Positions 18,030 through 28,682 of a DNA stretch of 34,349 bases are shown here, piece by piece. Position 1 is the stretch's first letter; each line of letters begins with the position of its first letter. The stretch is from NCBI GenBank assembly GCA_003427395.1, contig BFEA01000772.1, forward strand, positions 150,226 to 184,574. Reading direction: 5' to 3'. Source of the stretch: Chara braunii. Lineage: Eukaryota; Streptophyta; Charophyceae; Charales; Characeae. The position numbers and the translations under genes are program-made. Under the pieces are notes generated by a model. It did not search any database. It saw only the letters and a list, made by a program, of their open reading frames with translations, and was not told where the DNA came from.

Positions 18030-18588
18030 GTTCTTTTTCTTGTTCTCCTAAGAGTTTTTTCTATGTTGTTGTCTACTTGCTATGTGGTTTTGGCTTTTCC
18101 CGTGTTTTTTCGAAGTGTTGAATCCTAGTCCCTTGAAGTTGTGCCAAATAGTTGGTGTGTTTTGTATGGAGTGCCTGCAGCATTATTAGGGGGTGGCTGT
18201 GTTGCAGATGCCTGTGTTCCATTTTTTTCGCAGGTGATGGACATTCATCGGGTGGTTCCTGGCTCTTGATGGTTGCTTGCTGGGTTTTCCATATGATGTG
18301 AGTAGGTGATAGTCCACCTTGTTCCTTGTTTCGTCCATGGGTTCCTGCGTTGCTGGGTGTCTTGCTGTGTTGGTGTTCCAGCCACCTGCCCACCTGCCTG
18401 CCCGCATGGCTTGCTGCGTACTGATCTGCCTTGCTGCTTGTCTTGCCTTTCTGCCTTGTTGCTTGCCTTGCCTTGTTCCCTTTCTTCACACTGTGCTGCG
18501 CTGCTGCTTACCTTGCCGTACTGCCTTGCTGCCTTGCTGCCTCACTGCCTTGTTGTCGTCCTGTCTTGTCATATTAGTAGTATATAAC
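18030..18588. repeat. Large tandem unit, copy 2
   Basis: It opens with CTTTTTCTTGTTCTCCTAAG and runs through GTTGTCTACTTGCT, GGTTTTGGCTTTTCCCGTG and GGTGATGGACATTCATCGGG into a CCTTGCTG-rich tail. The corresponding opening phrase recurs at 18591, 558 bp later. Confidence 0.88.
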
Positions 18589-19137
18589 TCCTTTTTCTTA
18601 TTCTCCTAAGCGTTGTCTATGTTGTTGTCTACTTGCTACATGGTTTTGGCTTCTCCCATGCTTTCATTCAGTACGGAAGTCTAGGACCTTTATTTTGTGT
18701 CAAATAGTCGGTGCCTGTATAGAGTGCCTGGAACACTATTAGGGGACGGCTGTGTTTCCGATTCCTGTGTCTCTGTGTTTACCGCTGGTGATGGACATTC
18801 ATCAGGTGGCTTTCTGGCTTGCAGTGGTTGTGTGAACCTACAGTCTGCTGGGTTTTCCATATGATGTGTGTCGGTAATAGTCCACTTTGTTCCCTGGTAA
18901 GTCCATGGTTTCTGTGTTGTCGGTGTCATGCTCTGTTGGTGTCCCACCCACCTGCCCACCTGCTTGCCTGCCTGCCTTGCCATTCATTTTCTCTGTTGCT
19001 GTGCTGCCTTGCTGCCTTGTTCCCTTGCTGCTCCCCATGCCGCCGTGCTGCTTGCCTTGCTGCCTTGCTGCGTCACTGCCTCGCTGCTTGACTTCCTTCA
19101 CTGCCGTGTTCCCCTCGTGTCTTGCCATTATCATTTC
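18589..19137. repeat. Large tandem unit, copy 3
   Basis: Same order of phrases as copies 1 and 2 (CTTTTTCTTATTCTCCTAAG, TTGTCTACTTGCTACATGG, GGTGATGGACATTCATCAGG, a CCTTGCTG-rich tail, and ending near GCCATTATC). The array stops after this copy. Confidence 0.85.
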
Positions 19138-19284
19138 TGTGTGTGCTTTCTTTCTTTTGTACCCGTTTTCGTCTGCACTCATGCATGTATGCTTGCATGT
19201 TTGTGTATGTGTGCATGCGCTTGGGTGGCTGGTACAACCTTTTTGTCTTTTCTGCAATGCTCTTTGTTTGTTTTGTCACAGCAT

Positions 19285-19575
19285 CGTGTTCGGGTTCGGT
19301 TTTGGCGCTCGTTCATGACCGAACGCGAACGAGCGCCAAAACCCTCCAAACGCAACATAAAATATTTTTTGCCTGGGAGCTATGCTCAAATTCGTAACCA
19401 AACTCGAGTCTAAAAATCAAAGACCAATAACTATTTTTTTTTCTTTTTTTTTCTTTTTAATGTGTTCAACAGAACACGTTCGGGAGGCATGCAGTCGAAC
19501 ACCCAAACATATTCGGACATTCGGAAAAGCTCCGAACATGTTCGGTGTGCAACACAGGTTTTGTGACCTGTGCTC
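19285..19575. repeat. Cluster of GTTCGG/CCGAAC inverted repeats
   Basis: A perfect 17-bp inverted repeat occurs at 19298-19314 and 19327-19343 with a 12-base loop. Other GTTCGG and CCGAAC words lie around it, and again at 19479-19548. A smaller hairpin CACAGGT/ACCTGTG lies near 19553-19572. A T-rich stretch is at 19434-19458. This may be a small non-autonomous element, but no terminal repeats with a target duplication were recognised. Confidence 0.5.
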
Positions 19576-19791
19576 TCCTTTCTGCACTCGTTGCCCACGC
19601 ACATGTCCTCTTTTATCGCTCTTTTCGTCTCCCCTCTCCCTTTTGTCCTGCGGTTGGATTCTTTTCGTCTCTATGGAACTCCCACACTCTTACAATAGGC
19701 GTTGTGAGATAATCGTGTTGATCAACGTTCATCCTCGTTCGCTCCAGAGAATGCTACACCCCGGTTCCATGGCGTGCAGCAAACATTCTGT

Positions 19792-19855
19792 TAGAGAACT
19801 GCTTGAACTCAGACAATCGCCTTTAGAGAACTGCTTGAACTCAGACAATCGCCTT
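19792..19855. repeat. 32-bp tandem duplication
   Basis: The phrase TAGAGAACTGCTTGAACTCA starts at 19792 and again at 19824. Both 32-bp copies look identical. Confidence 0.95.
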
Positions 19856-20189
19856 TGATACTCACCGATCTAGGGGCTCGACCAAAAGTTTGAGTGTGTA
19901 TCGGCATGCAGCGGGGCATTCCACGGACCGTGCGGCCGATACACCATAAAGGGGAAGGGATATTTTATAAATTCTTATCAAATAAGTTAATTTAACAGAT
20001 TTGTTGATTATTCCATTGGTTACTTGGTTGTTCGATTGTTTGATTGATTGCATGGCAGTGTGACGGCCGGTGTGGTATCAAATATGTGGCCTCCATGTCT
20101 GTCATCTGGGTCTGCTGCGGTCGGCCCTTCATTGCTGATGTTGGACATGCGATGTCTTCCAGGTAGTCTCCCTGCTGCCTCACCCCCCC

Positions 20190-21590
20190 AATTAGACATG
20201 CGCGTCCCTTCCTTTCCTTAAAAGGTATCTGTAATGACCCGCCAAAACACAGACTGAGAACACTGCTGATTTCTGAGTTCTGCCGCTGGACTGGATGCCT
20301 TGCTGAGATTCTCGCATTCTGCTGAGTTTTCTAAGTCTGTGTGTGTGTGCATGCTTGATGGTCTGCCACTCTGCGTGCCTGTCTGAGTGCTGGTCAGCCT
20401 GAGTGTGTGTGTGACCCGCAAGGGTGCTTGCTTGTTTGGGAGGCCCGTAGGGCCGGTACTTACCTGTGGCCGTGACATTGAGTGTTGCAGCGGGGGAAAA
20501 ACACTCAAGTGGCGGGGCACGAGGCCCGCGACACTTAGGGCAGCGGAAAAACACTCGAGTAGCAGGTAGGCCAGTACCACACCAAGTAGAAGTAAATGTG
20601 TCGGGTACTCGAGGCCGAGCAGAAGAAGACAAAAGTTGGCATTTTTAGAGGCCCAGTAGTTGTAGGCTAGGTCTAGGCGTGGGTACCAGTCCAACCAGTC
20701 TGAGTCTAAGGCCTGTACGGGCAGTATCAGAGTCTGCAATGATGTTTCCCTCCGAAAGGGAGGAGGTACCGGTTGCTTGGAGGCCGTGCGGCCTGGGAAG
20801 TCACCGCCCAAGAGGCAAGTAGGCCGCTATATCTCCAGGAGGAGCAAAGTGCTCCTTCTCATTCTTCGGTGTGCAAGTTTGGCGACACACTGCTTGGAGC
20901 GTTGGTTGGAGAAGAGCTGGACATTACAGCGCTGCTAGGGGGAAGGAGACCCGGAGCTCCCACCTCGGCTATGGTGGAGTTCCACCGGTAGGAAGAGGAG
21001 GAAGAAGAGGGCTAGGAAGGAGATTGGTGAGGTACCTACCTGGCTATGGTGGGCACCATCTTCATCACCTTGTTAGGCGCTGCATCTGGAAGGCCCCAGT
21101 TGGGGTTGCGCCGCACCAAGACGGCTTCAAGGCGGAGTCAGGCATGGCGGCCTGAACAGCAGCGAGCATAGCTGCTTTGTGTTGTCCTTCGCACAGCAGA
21201 GCGAGGCCCTAGTAGTCAGCCATAGCCTTGGCCTACATGAAGAGGAAGAAGAAGGGTGGCCAAAGCTATGGTGGACCTCATGTTGTGCCTGCAGTAGAAG
21301 ATGGATTCGGACATTGATTCTGGTTCAGCCATTCAACATTATTATTATTATTTATTGTTTGAATACGAGGGGAGGAGAAAAGGAGGAGGAGAGTGGTTGG
21401 CGAAGAAGAAGGGAATTAACATTGGTCTTTGCCGTGTACATCTTCTTCTTCTTCTTTCCTTCATCATCATCTTCTTCTTGTTCTTTCCCTCTCTCTCTCC
21501 TCTCAAGTTCATTCATTTCTTTTGCAATTGGACGGAATTGTGCTTTCTCATGAATGTGTACTTCGAAATTGGCCAGGATCGTAACATACC
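20190..21590. other. No gene seen; possible LTR-like sequence
   Basis: TGTAATGACCCGCC near 20230 resembles the start of some plant gypsy LTRs (TGTAAC/T-GACCCG), and a matching end could be GTAACA near 21587. There is no target duplication and no adjoining primer-binding site that I can read. Inside are a short direct repeat (GCGG...AAAAACACTC at about 20491 and 20536), a GGAAGAGGAGGAAGAAGAG purine run near 20990 and a TTATTATTATT stretch near 21340. The 197-codon minus-strand frame at 20218-20811 has no family features. Confidence 0.25.
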
Positions 21591-22800
21591 CATGGTAAAA
21601 GGTACGGAGAACCCAAGATTGAGGCTGAGGTCCCTCAATGCAACAAATCGGCGTCAGTGCTCAAGGCTATCTCATGAACAAAAAAAAAGAGGCACTAAGC
21701 TCCTACAGGAACAGGAGTTATCCAACCTCTCCACCTATCCTCTGCCTGGTTCTGTTTCTATTGCTTGTCTATTCCGCGCAGGATTCATCTTTCTCCTTGC
21801 CTTTGACTTGTGAAGGCTATCCAGCCTGTTCTCTGCCAATCCTGACTTTTACCCCCTCCACACCCATTGCATGTCTCCTTCTTTGCGACCTCCATTGGGA
21901 AGGACTACCTGGCCATACCACCAGAATAGCCGTAAAGGCTCACTTCCTACCCAGTCTTTCTCGCCCCCAAAAAAAACTCTCGAGGCCCCTTCTATTCTGG
22001 GTGCCATCAGTCCGGTTGCTTATCACTGGCAAGCATGTTTTGTACAAAGCCATCTAGCCCTTGTGGCACTAGACGCCTAAGCAAGGGGGCTCTGCTATGG
22101 ATCACCCCACAACCCACCTTGGCCCTCTACGGGGGTTGTTCTACTGGTCGGGAGGCTTACTAGCAGCACCCAGGCATGCAGTACTACAATCCCCAGGGGG
22201 GCATGGCGCAGGAGGGGGGGGCGTTCCGTGCAGTCCTTCAGGCCGCATACCAAGTCCTCAGCTGCTCCTTTACATGTCTAAATCATATCCAAATCATGTC
22301 TGCATCAATTCTACTTCCTGTTGTTCCCCGTCCCTTTCTCAGTCTCGGCAGACCCCGAATCCCCAGGTAATTGGTCTATGACGGTCTGCTATTCTGAGCC
22401 TACCTTGCCTCTATCAAACCCATCCTAGTATTCCACCTACCAATGTGTGTACAACTGTAACCGAATTGGGACCGAATTTCCCAATTCATCCGCCTAGGTG
22501 TTTCCTATTGTACTTATCGCCCCAGCGTTTTCCCTGCTACCTTCTACTCCCTCCATACCTATTCCCAGCGGCATCCTGTGTTTTAGTGTTCTGTGTTTTT
22601 TGAATTTTTAAACTGATACCCCCTATGAGCTAACTCCTCCCCTTGTACACTCTATCCCATCTGTTTGTGACCACCTCCTACTGCGAACCTATCTATTATA
22701 ATATATCTAACCTACTCGTCTTGGCCATCCTATCCATGCCTAACTATGGTAGAAATCGGTTGCTTTCATGGAAGTCAAATCCCCTGGCACGATTCCTCCT
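21591..22800. other. Non-coding remnant with a LINE-A-like 3' motif
   Basis: At about 21988-22040 the plus strand reads CTATTCTGGGTGCCATCAGT and CGGTTGCTTATCACTGGCAA, closely matching CATTCTGGGGAGCATCAGTC and CGGTTCCTATTCCCCTGGCA at about 13810-13850 in the 3' untranslated end of LINE-A. The rest (22050-22800) is pyrimidine-rich and could be the 3' part of an older LINE whose coding end is at 22806-23046. No gene is supported. Confidence 0.4.
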
Positions 22801-22805
22801 CTGTC

Positions 22806-23046
22806 TCAGTCGTAGGTGCGTGGCACATCAGCAGTGGGCCGAAGTGCATCTGGCCTGTCTGAGAGTCCCGAGTGAGCAGCTGCGGGGGTACGGCTCCCAT
22901 CTTGCCCAGAAGTCCTTCTGGTCCGCTGCGTGCTTACTTCGGTGCAGGTCTGCCAGGAGGGCGAATCTGATGTTCTCCAGCGCTCATTCCTGATATGCCT
23001 GCAGCGGTGGAGATGCTCCCTGTCGAAGTTGCTCGTTCCACAGGGG
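22806..23046 (-). pseudogene. Old LINE ORF2 C-terminal fragment (LINE-C)
   Basis: On the minus strand from 23046 the sequence reads PLWNEQLRQGASPPLQAYQE, a stop, then ALENIRFALLADLHRSKHAA and KDFWARWEP. These look like the C-terminal part of a LINE polyprotein after the zinc finger. It begins directly at the long T tract that is the A-tail of LINE-B, so LINE-B probably landed in it. The assignment rests on general look and not on a named motif. Confidence 0.4.
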
Positions 23047-23048
23047 AT

Positions 23049-23049
<1 letters not shown>

Positions 23050-23083
<34 letters not shown>

Positions 23084-23107
23084 NNNNNNNNNNNNNNNTT
23101 TTTTTTT
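23050..23107 (-). other. A-tail of LINE-B with an assembly gap
   Basis: T at 23050-23083, fifteen N at 23084-23098, and T at 23099-23107. On the minus strand this is a long poly(A), at the expected 3' end of LINE-B. The N block is an assembly gap inside the homopolymer, so the true length is unknown. Confidence 0.8.
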
Positions 23108-23435
23108 GCCCTGTTTCATTTTTGGTCAAGGTCTGCGTGTGCCAAGTCTGGTGTTTGTTGGGGTCTTGGAGATGACTGTTTTGGCCAGCCCTGAAAATCC
23201 TGAAAAACTGAAAAGAGCGAATTTCGCATGAAAACACACTTTTGCCTTGGGGTTTTACGCCTCTTTGATCCAATTTTTTGCTTTTCTTTTTTTTTTGCTG
23301 TTGGTTTATTTGTTGTCCACTCTATGGACTGGTGACAAGTCTGGCTTAAAAGGTGTGGGACGTTTGTTATAATGACCCTGAAAAAAACCCTGAAAATTTA
23401 GGGTTCTGTTAACCTCTTCTCTCTGCGTCCGCAAC

Positions 23436-23611
23436 GTTCAATTGGGAGTGATCTTCAATCTCCTGCGCCCACCACTCCCAGGATGCTTGGCCAACCCGGC
23501 ATGTCCTCTGGTCTCGACCTGTCCACTTTCATTAGGGCTTCGAGGATGACGTTCAATGGGGAGTGATCTGCAATCTCCTGCACCCACCACTCCCAGAATG
23601 CTCGGGCAACC
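23436..23611. repeat. 115-bp spaced direct duplication in LINE-B 3' end
   Basis: GTTCAATTGGGAGTGATC at 23436 and GTTCAATGGGGAGTGATC at 23551 begin two copies of about 60 bp (CTCCTGCGCCCACCACTCCC and CTCCTGCACCCACCACTCCC). The duplication repeats the codons for FWEWWVQEIADHSPLN near the end of ORF2. Confidence 0.85.
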
Positions 23612-24897
23612 GGGCCTCGCACGAAAAGATGAGGGACGGTGTCCACTTGTCCGCATCCCGCTGCGCATGACTGGTCCTTGTGCTGGCTCCTGGCTGCCAA
23701 CCATTGTCCTGTAGGAATTGCCAGGTGTTAAGATTGCCATAACAGGCCAGCCTTTTTCTGGTCTGGTAAGGCGGCTAGGATGGCACTTTGCTCATTCCAT
23801 CTGTGGTGTGTCCATCTGTTAGAGTACGGATCCGGGAGCCAGTCCCTCTTGACCCACCGATTCTTCAGTTCTCCATGTATGTCCACAGCCTCCAGTAAAG
23901 AGTTGTAAATGTTCTTCATGGTGAGGCTCTGGAGCGGCACCACTTTCCTCTGCATTCTGTGGGCCGACCATTCCCACTCCCTCGGGTCCCATGCCAGATT
24001 CCGTCGATGCTCTGCTATTCGGAATGGCAAATACTGCCCCTCCCCCCTCCGTCCTTCTTCACACAACGCCACTGTTTCCATTGTATTTCTGTCCACCGTT
24101 TTCCGGGGTCCCCCCTCGTGTGTGCTGCATTCCTGCAGAGGCTCCCCCAGTCCTTCATAGCCCAAGTTTGCTAGCCATCCCGTAACTTTGTCCGCCAATA
24201 CTTGTTCCACCCTATACACTCTCTCTGGTCTTGGGGTTCCTTTCAACTTCACCCATTCCCTGGGGGTTATTTTGTCTTTTCTTAATGTTTCAATCCACCG
24301 GGGTGGGATGGCCTCCCGCAGTCATCGGACCATTTGCCTCCTCATCCGTCCATGCAGTGATTCCACCATCCGGGCACCAGTCCTTCCGATCTTCATCCCG
24401 TAAATGGCCCACTTGTAAACTCCTTGGTCCACCCACTTCCACCCATATGCTCCTCGCGGGCCATGCCACGGGAAGGGTTCGCCAGCCACATTGCAGATGA
24501 ACCAGTTATCGAACAGCAGCTGGTTGACAACTGCATCTGCGGTTTCCGGCAGCCAACATCTCAACTGTGCTTTTTTCCACAGCGCCAGTTTGGTGGACCA
24601 CAGCGTGTCCCCACGGATATGGCCTATTGTTGTGTTGCCGAGTAGGCACAGGTCCACCAATTCCCTAGGCACCTGAAGTGAGTGCGCCAGGTGGGTCCTG
24701 GTAACTTCTTGCCAGGCACCCCCTACCGTGCCCAGCAGATGCCAGATCAACTGGCGCATCTGCAGGGCGATCATCTGCATCGGCGGATCGAAGAGTCCCA
24801 GGCCACCGAACTGCCTTGGCTGGATAAGCTTATTACAGGCCACTCTGCATATGGAGCCCTCAGCATGCGTGTTGCTTGACCATAAATGTGCGTGCAC
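23438..24897 (-). pseudogene. LINE-B ORF2 C-terminal region
   Basis: Frames 24897-24322 (CRVACNKLIQPRQFGGLGLF, DTLWSTKLALWKKAQLRCWL, WHGPRGAYGWKWVDQGVYKW) and 24252-23728 (LTMKNIYNSLLEAVDIHGEL, WVKRDWLPDPYSNRWTHHRW) carry the RT connection and the pre-finger part. The end, 23700-23455, holds CAAGCGQVDTVPHLFVRGPV and FWEWW, a cysteine/histidine finger of the zf-RVT type with the conserved C-x-H-L-F and FW phrases. A frameshift lies near 23728. No RNase H is recognised. Confidence 0.78.
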
Positions 24898-25159
24898 AAC
24901 CCCTTCCTAATGTATCTAAAGGTGTGTTTGCCCGGCATGTATACGACGCCAGCATACTATAAGGTTGACAACACTGAGTTCTTGATGACCAAGCCTTGCC
25001 AAAGACACCCATGCTGCCTCTTGCGCTCCGTGCTTTGAGTCGGGCCGCCGCCACCGTCGCTCGGACCGCCACCCCGCCAAAGCTTGGCGTGAGATTTGCT
25101 CCCAGGAAGACCATCCTTTCTCCTTCTTCCACTATGGGGATGTCCCATCCCTCCCGCGG

Positions 25160-26352
25160 GAGGATGGCCTTTGAGTTATGCCAACTGACCCGCGCACTCC
25201 ATGACGTGCAGAATGTCTGCAGGTCTTCCTTGAATGGCCAGCTGCTGGACCGTCAGAAGGATCACTGCGCCCGAGTCATCCACGAATGTCGTGGACTTGA
25301 GTTCCATAATAGGTCCTGCCTACAAGGCGGTCAGCCGGTCATCCGCCGTGAATATGTCGTGCATAGACTCGATGTAGATGAGATAGAGGGCTGGGGAGAG
25401 CAGGCATCCTTGCCGGACTGATGTGGTAACCTTCAACTTGTCCGACCTGACCCTATTGACTTGCATCACAGTTGTTGCCCCCATCGGTATGCTTCTCGCC
25501 CAACCGCAGAAGATCCCTCCTATCCCCCTATGTGCCATGGAGGAACTCCCATCGGACCCAGTCGTATGCTTTCTCCAAGTCTATGGAGACAAAGGTCGCA
25601 GCATTGCCTGTGCATTGCTCCTCTTCCAAGATCTGCTGCACGAGAAGCACATTGGACAGGATCTGACGGCCCGATACAAACCGCGTCTGGGTGCTATCCA
25701 TAGTGTGTGGCAGCACTTCTTTCAGGGGGGTTGCCATTATCTTGGCCAGGATCTTATACAGCGCATTGAGGATGGAGATCGACCGCCAGTTTCACACGTC
25801 CTCCTTCGCCCCCTTTTTATAGAGCAGTACCACATACGCATCTGCGAAGCCTTGCCGGAAGGATTCGTGTTTAAGTGCTTTGTTGTATGCTGCCATCAGC
25901 AGGACTACGAAGAAGTTACGAAAATCCTTATATAATTCCACCAGCGTTCCGTCCAGCCCTAGTGCCTTGAGCCAGGGAAGGTCTGCAATTGCTCTCTCCA
26001 CTTCCTCCGTCCTGATGTCTTCCTCTAACCTGCAAGTGCTTGCCAAATCCAGCTGGCTCCAGATATGCCTCCACACCACCTGTTCCAGCTGCTTTGCCAT
26101 GTCCTCAGGCGTCCATTGCTCTCTTTCGTTAGCAGCTGGCGGTAGAAGTCGGTGACACGCTTCAAGATCCCTCGCGTGGTACGTTGCCTTGCCTGATTCT
26201 CGTCGAAAGGGTGGTCCATGGCTGTCATCAGCGGTCGTGCCGATGATGGCAAAAACTTGTGTGACATTCGTTCCCTCACCATGATCCATGATTCCTTGGT
26301 TCGCCTTTCCCATTTCATAGCCTCCTCCCGCTGCCATACCCTCCATCCTCAA
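25160..26352 (-). pseudogene. LINE-B reverse transcriptase
   Basis: The frame from 26352 has a linker, then ERAIADLPWLKALGLDGTLV (RT entry; the family usually has K-PG-DG) and FADAYVVLLYKKGAKEDV. In the next frames come RFVSGRQILSNVLLVQQILE, motif A in FVSIDLEKAYDWVRWEFL (Asp intact), RQGCLLSPALY and the catalytic FVDDSGAVILL at 25286-25275 (FVDD instead of FADD). All three metal-binding Asp residues are present, but at least three frameshifts split the domain. It would extend cDNA from the nick made by the endonuclease just upstream. Confidence 0.87.
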
Positions 26353-26485
26353 GCTGCCTTCACCCGCTCAGCCCACCATTCGTCTTCTGTTTGTTCTCCT
26401 ACTGCGCCGCTGTTGAGTTCCTCCAGCCGACGGGCGTACTCCTCCCCTGTTTGTTGGTGCTCCAGATAGCTGCAACGCAGCTGTT

Positions 26486-27388
26486 TCACCAAAATCCCTC
26501 GCAGGCCCTGGGCCGCCGTCGCGATATGGGCCTATCCTGGGGGCAATCATTTGTCCACTCTTCCCAAAAACGGGCCACCACAGGCGGAAACTCTACACTT
26601 TTGATGGCCCATGCCGGAATTGCCTTCGGGGGGTGGCCCATCTCCAGCTGCCCCACCGGGTAGCTTGCTATCACCGCCGAGTGATCCAATGTGGCCATGG
26701 GGCTTATATGGACCTGCTCTATCACTTCATCGAGGTCTGTTGATGCCCATATCATGTCAATCCTGCTTCTTCTGGTTTTCGTGTTTTCCCACAACGTGAA
26801 AACCCTGTCTTCTGGGTATAGAGTCCGATATGAGTCTGTGCAGCCCAAACCTGTCCTTCCGTTAATGAGCGCCAGCGAATCTGCTTCCACGTGCCTCGGT
26901 TTAGCAGAATCCAGCACCGGGTCAGCGACCGAGTTGAAGTCACCTGCGATCATGATCTTATCCACATCCAGTACCAGGATCTGCAGCTGTTCTCACATCC
27001 TTCTTTGCACTCCGATCTCCATCGGGCAAAACACTGTGACCAGCCCGCACAATTCATCCCCCCATTGCAGGATCACCCATGCCCACTGGCCCCTTGAATT
27101 GAAGTACCAGTCCCAGACCTCTCCTCTGAAATGGGGGGAGATCAGAATGCACCCCCCCCCTTTAGTGCCTTGCGTCGGGACCCAGACTTGGTGGCCCTTC
27201 CACCACAGCGCCGTTCCTGCTATCTTGCTCTTGTCCAACTTGGTCTCTTGAAGGCAGACCACGTCAATCTGTTCGGTTTTAACCTTCACTGTCATCTCCT
27301 TACGCTTGGCCAGCAATGATTGCTGCTCGATACCTATGACATTCCATGCCATAACCTTCAGCCGAATGCAGTGTCTACGCAACCTCAT
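26486..27388 (-). pseudogene. LINE-B APE-type endonuclease
   Basis: The 27388 frame starts ORF2: IRLKVMAWNVIGIEQQSLLA (first catalytic Asn), VVCLQETKLDKSK (catalytic Glu) and GGGCILISPHFRG. The 26965 frame continues with MIAGDFNSVADP (Asp and Asn), RRSRIDMIWAS, and TLDHSAVIASY (final Asp-His pair). All catalytic residues of the exonuclease III-like fold are present. One frame change near 26990-26965 divides the domain. The enzyme nicks target DNA to expose the primer. The start of ORF2 is uncertain because no ribosome signal is recognisable in a eukaryote. Confidence 0.88.
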
Positions 27389-27699
27389 CGCCCCTACTCC
27401 CTCTAAAGGCCCCTCGTGTTTGTTCTCCCACTATCGGAATACTATCTGTGGACTTTTGGTCACCTATTCCCCATCCGTGTCTCCTACTCTTTATGTTTCT
27501 GGGGGGGTTTCACTCAGCCTGTGACACGTTACAAGATAATATATCCTTGTACCATTCACTCCCCTCTCCATCTTCATTCCTCCAACGTCCGCCATAAGGT
27601 GACGGGGCAGACGTAGCATTCCCCCTCTTGCAGTATAGCTTTGAGTCCCGTCTCGGCCCGCTCTTGCCATGCCAGTTCCGTCAATGGATCCTGCTGCTG

Positions 27700-28029
27700 T
27701 CAATCGTCCCTTTCCTCTGCAGGGTCGTCTCTCGTTATAGTCCCACCACCTTGCGCTGAGTCACCCTCCGAAGCAGTTTCCCTTGGCGTCCTTCCCTCGC
27801 CGGGGCTGTCTCCCATTCTAGCCTCACTATCTTGTGCTAAATCGCCCTCCGAAGCAGTTTGCCTTGGCGTCCTTCCCTCTTCGGGGTTGTCTCCCGTCCT
27901 AGCCTCACTTGCTTGCGCTAAATCGCCCTCCGAAGAAGTTTCCCTTGGCATCCATTGTTGCTCCTCCTCTTGATCCTCCACACCCTCGTCGTCCTCCCCC
28001 TCTTGTTCCTCCGTCTGTTGCTTCGCCAC
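27700..28029 (-). pseudogene. LINE-B ORF1 acidic tail with 27-residue repeats
   Basis: The frame is rich in Glu, Asp and Gly, and encodes an 81-bp tandem repeat (next entry) with the pattern PR-TASEGDLAQ-SEAR-GD-P-EGRT. Upstream frames (28304, 28620) are basic, glycine/serine-rich and low in complexity. Together they form the poorly conserved C-terminal part of ORF1 after the zinc knuckle. The function is unknown; acidic or basic tails of this kind often bind nucleic acid or partners. Confidence 0.5.
27735..27960. repeat. 81-bp tandem repeat, about 2.7 copies, in phase
   Basis: The phrase CCCTCCGAAG starts at 27764, 27845 and 27926, exactly 81 bp apart, so each copy adds 27 codons without shifting frame. 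Differences between copies are mostly single bases. Confidence 0.93.
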
Positions 28030-28682
28030 TGGGCCACTGTCGGAGCTGTCGGTGTCCTATGTGTCTGATGTGCTGGAGTTTGTCTCCTCCCTGTGGCCAC
28101 TACTTCTCGTTGCCAGGCCCTCCACCGGCAGACCATAGCTTGCATCCCTAGGGATGGGGGAGGCCGAGAGTGACAGCGACGATGAGATGTCCCTGCGGCC
28201 CTTCCCTCGGAACCAATACCTCGGCTCATGTCCCACTCCTCCCAGGGGGGAAGGTTCCCTTTCACGTGAGGTCGTCTGTTGTGTAAGCTCTCGTCGATGG
28301 CCATGCGACCTTCGCGCAGACTCTGCCATGGTTGACGAAAATGTCGGGACCGGGAAGCATTCCGCTGACAAGGAGCTCTTACATGGCCCCTTCGTCAACT
28401 GCTTGGCTCTTCGCCTGGATCCCCATGGTGACCGGCCTCGTTTGGCCCGCTCTGTCACAATTGATGGATCATACACTGGCCTACCCGGGGCTTGGCGTGT
28501 TCCGGACTCATATGAGATTGCCTCATCTTCCCCCTCACCCTCCCCCCTTCCTTGGCTCCTGTATACTTGTCTCTCCCACTTCGTGGTCTGCCCTCGCCCG
28601 GCCCGTCCTTTTCTCATCAACCCCTTGCTCGTCCTTGCCCCCGTCTACCCGTTCACTCCCCTCCCTCTGTACCTGCTGTTCG

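Noticed and set aside
13152-19137. A conserved protein encoded by the three tandem units (minus-strand frames sharing ECPSPA and NPADCR phrases)
   Set aside because: The shared phrases follow from DNA similarity. In copy 2 the frame changes after ECPSPAK and in copy 3 it stops earlier, so the reading frame is not maintained.
20218-20811. 197-codon minus-strand ORF as a gene
   Set aside because: No recognisable motif; composition follows the repeat-like, possibly LTR-derived DNA.
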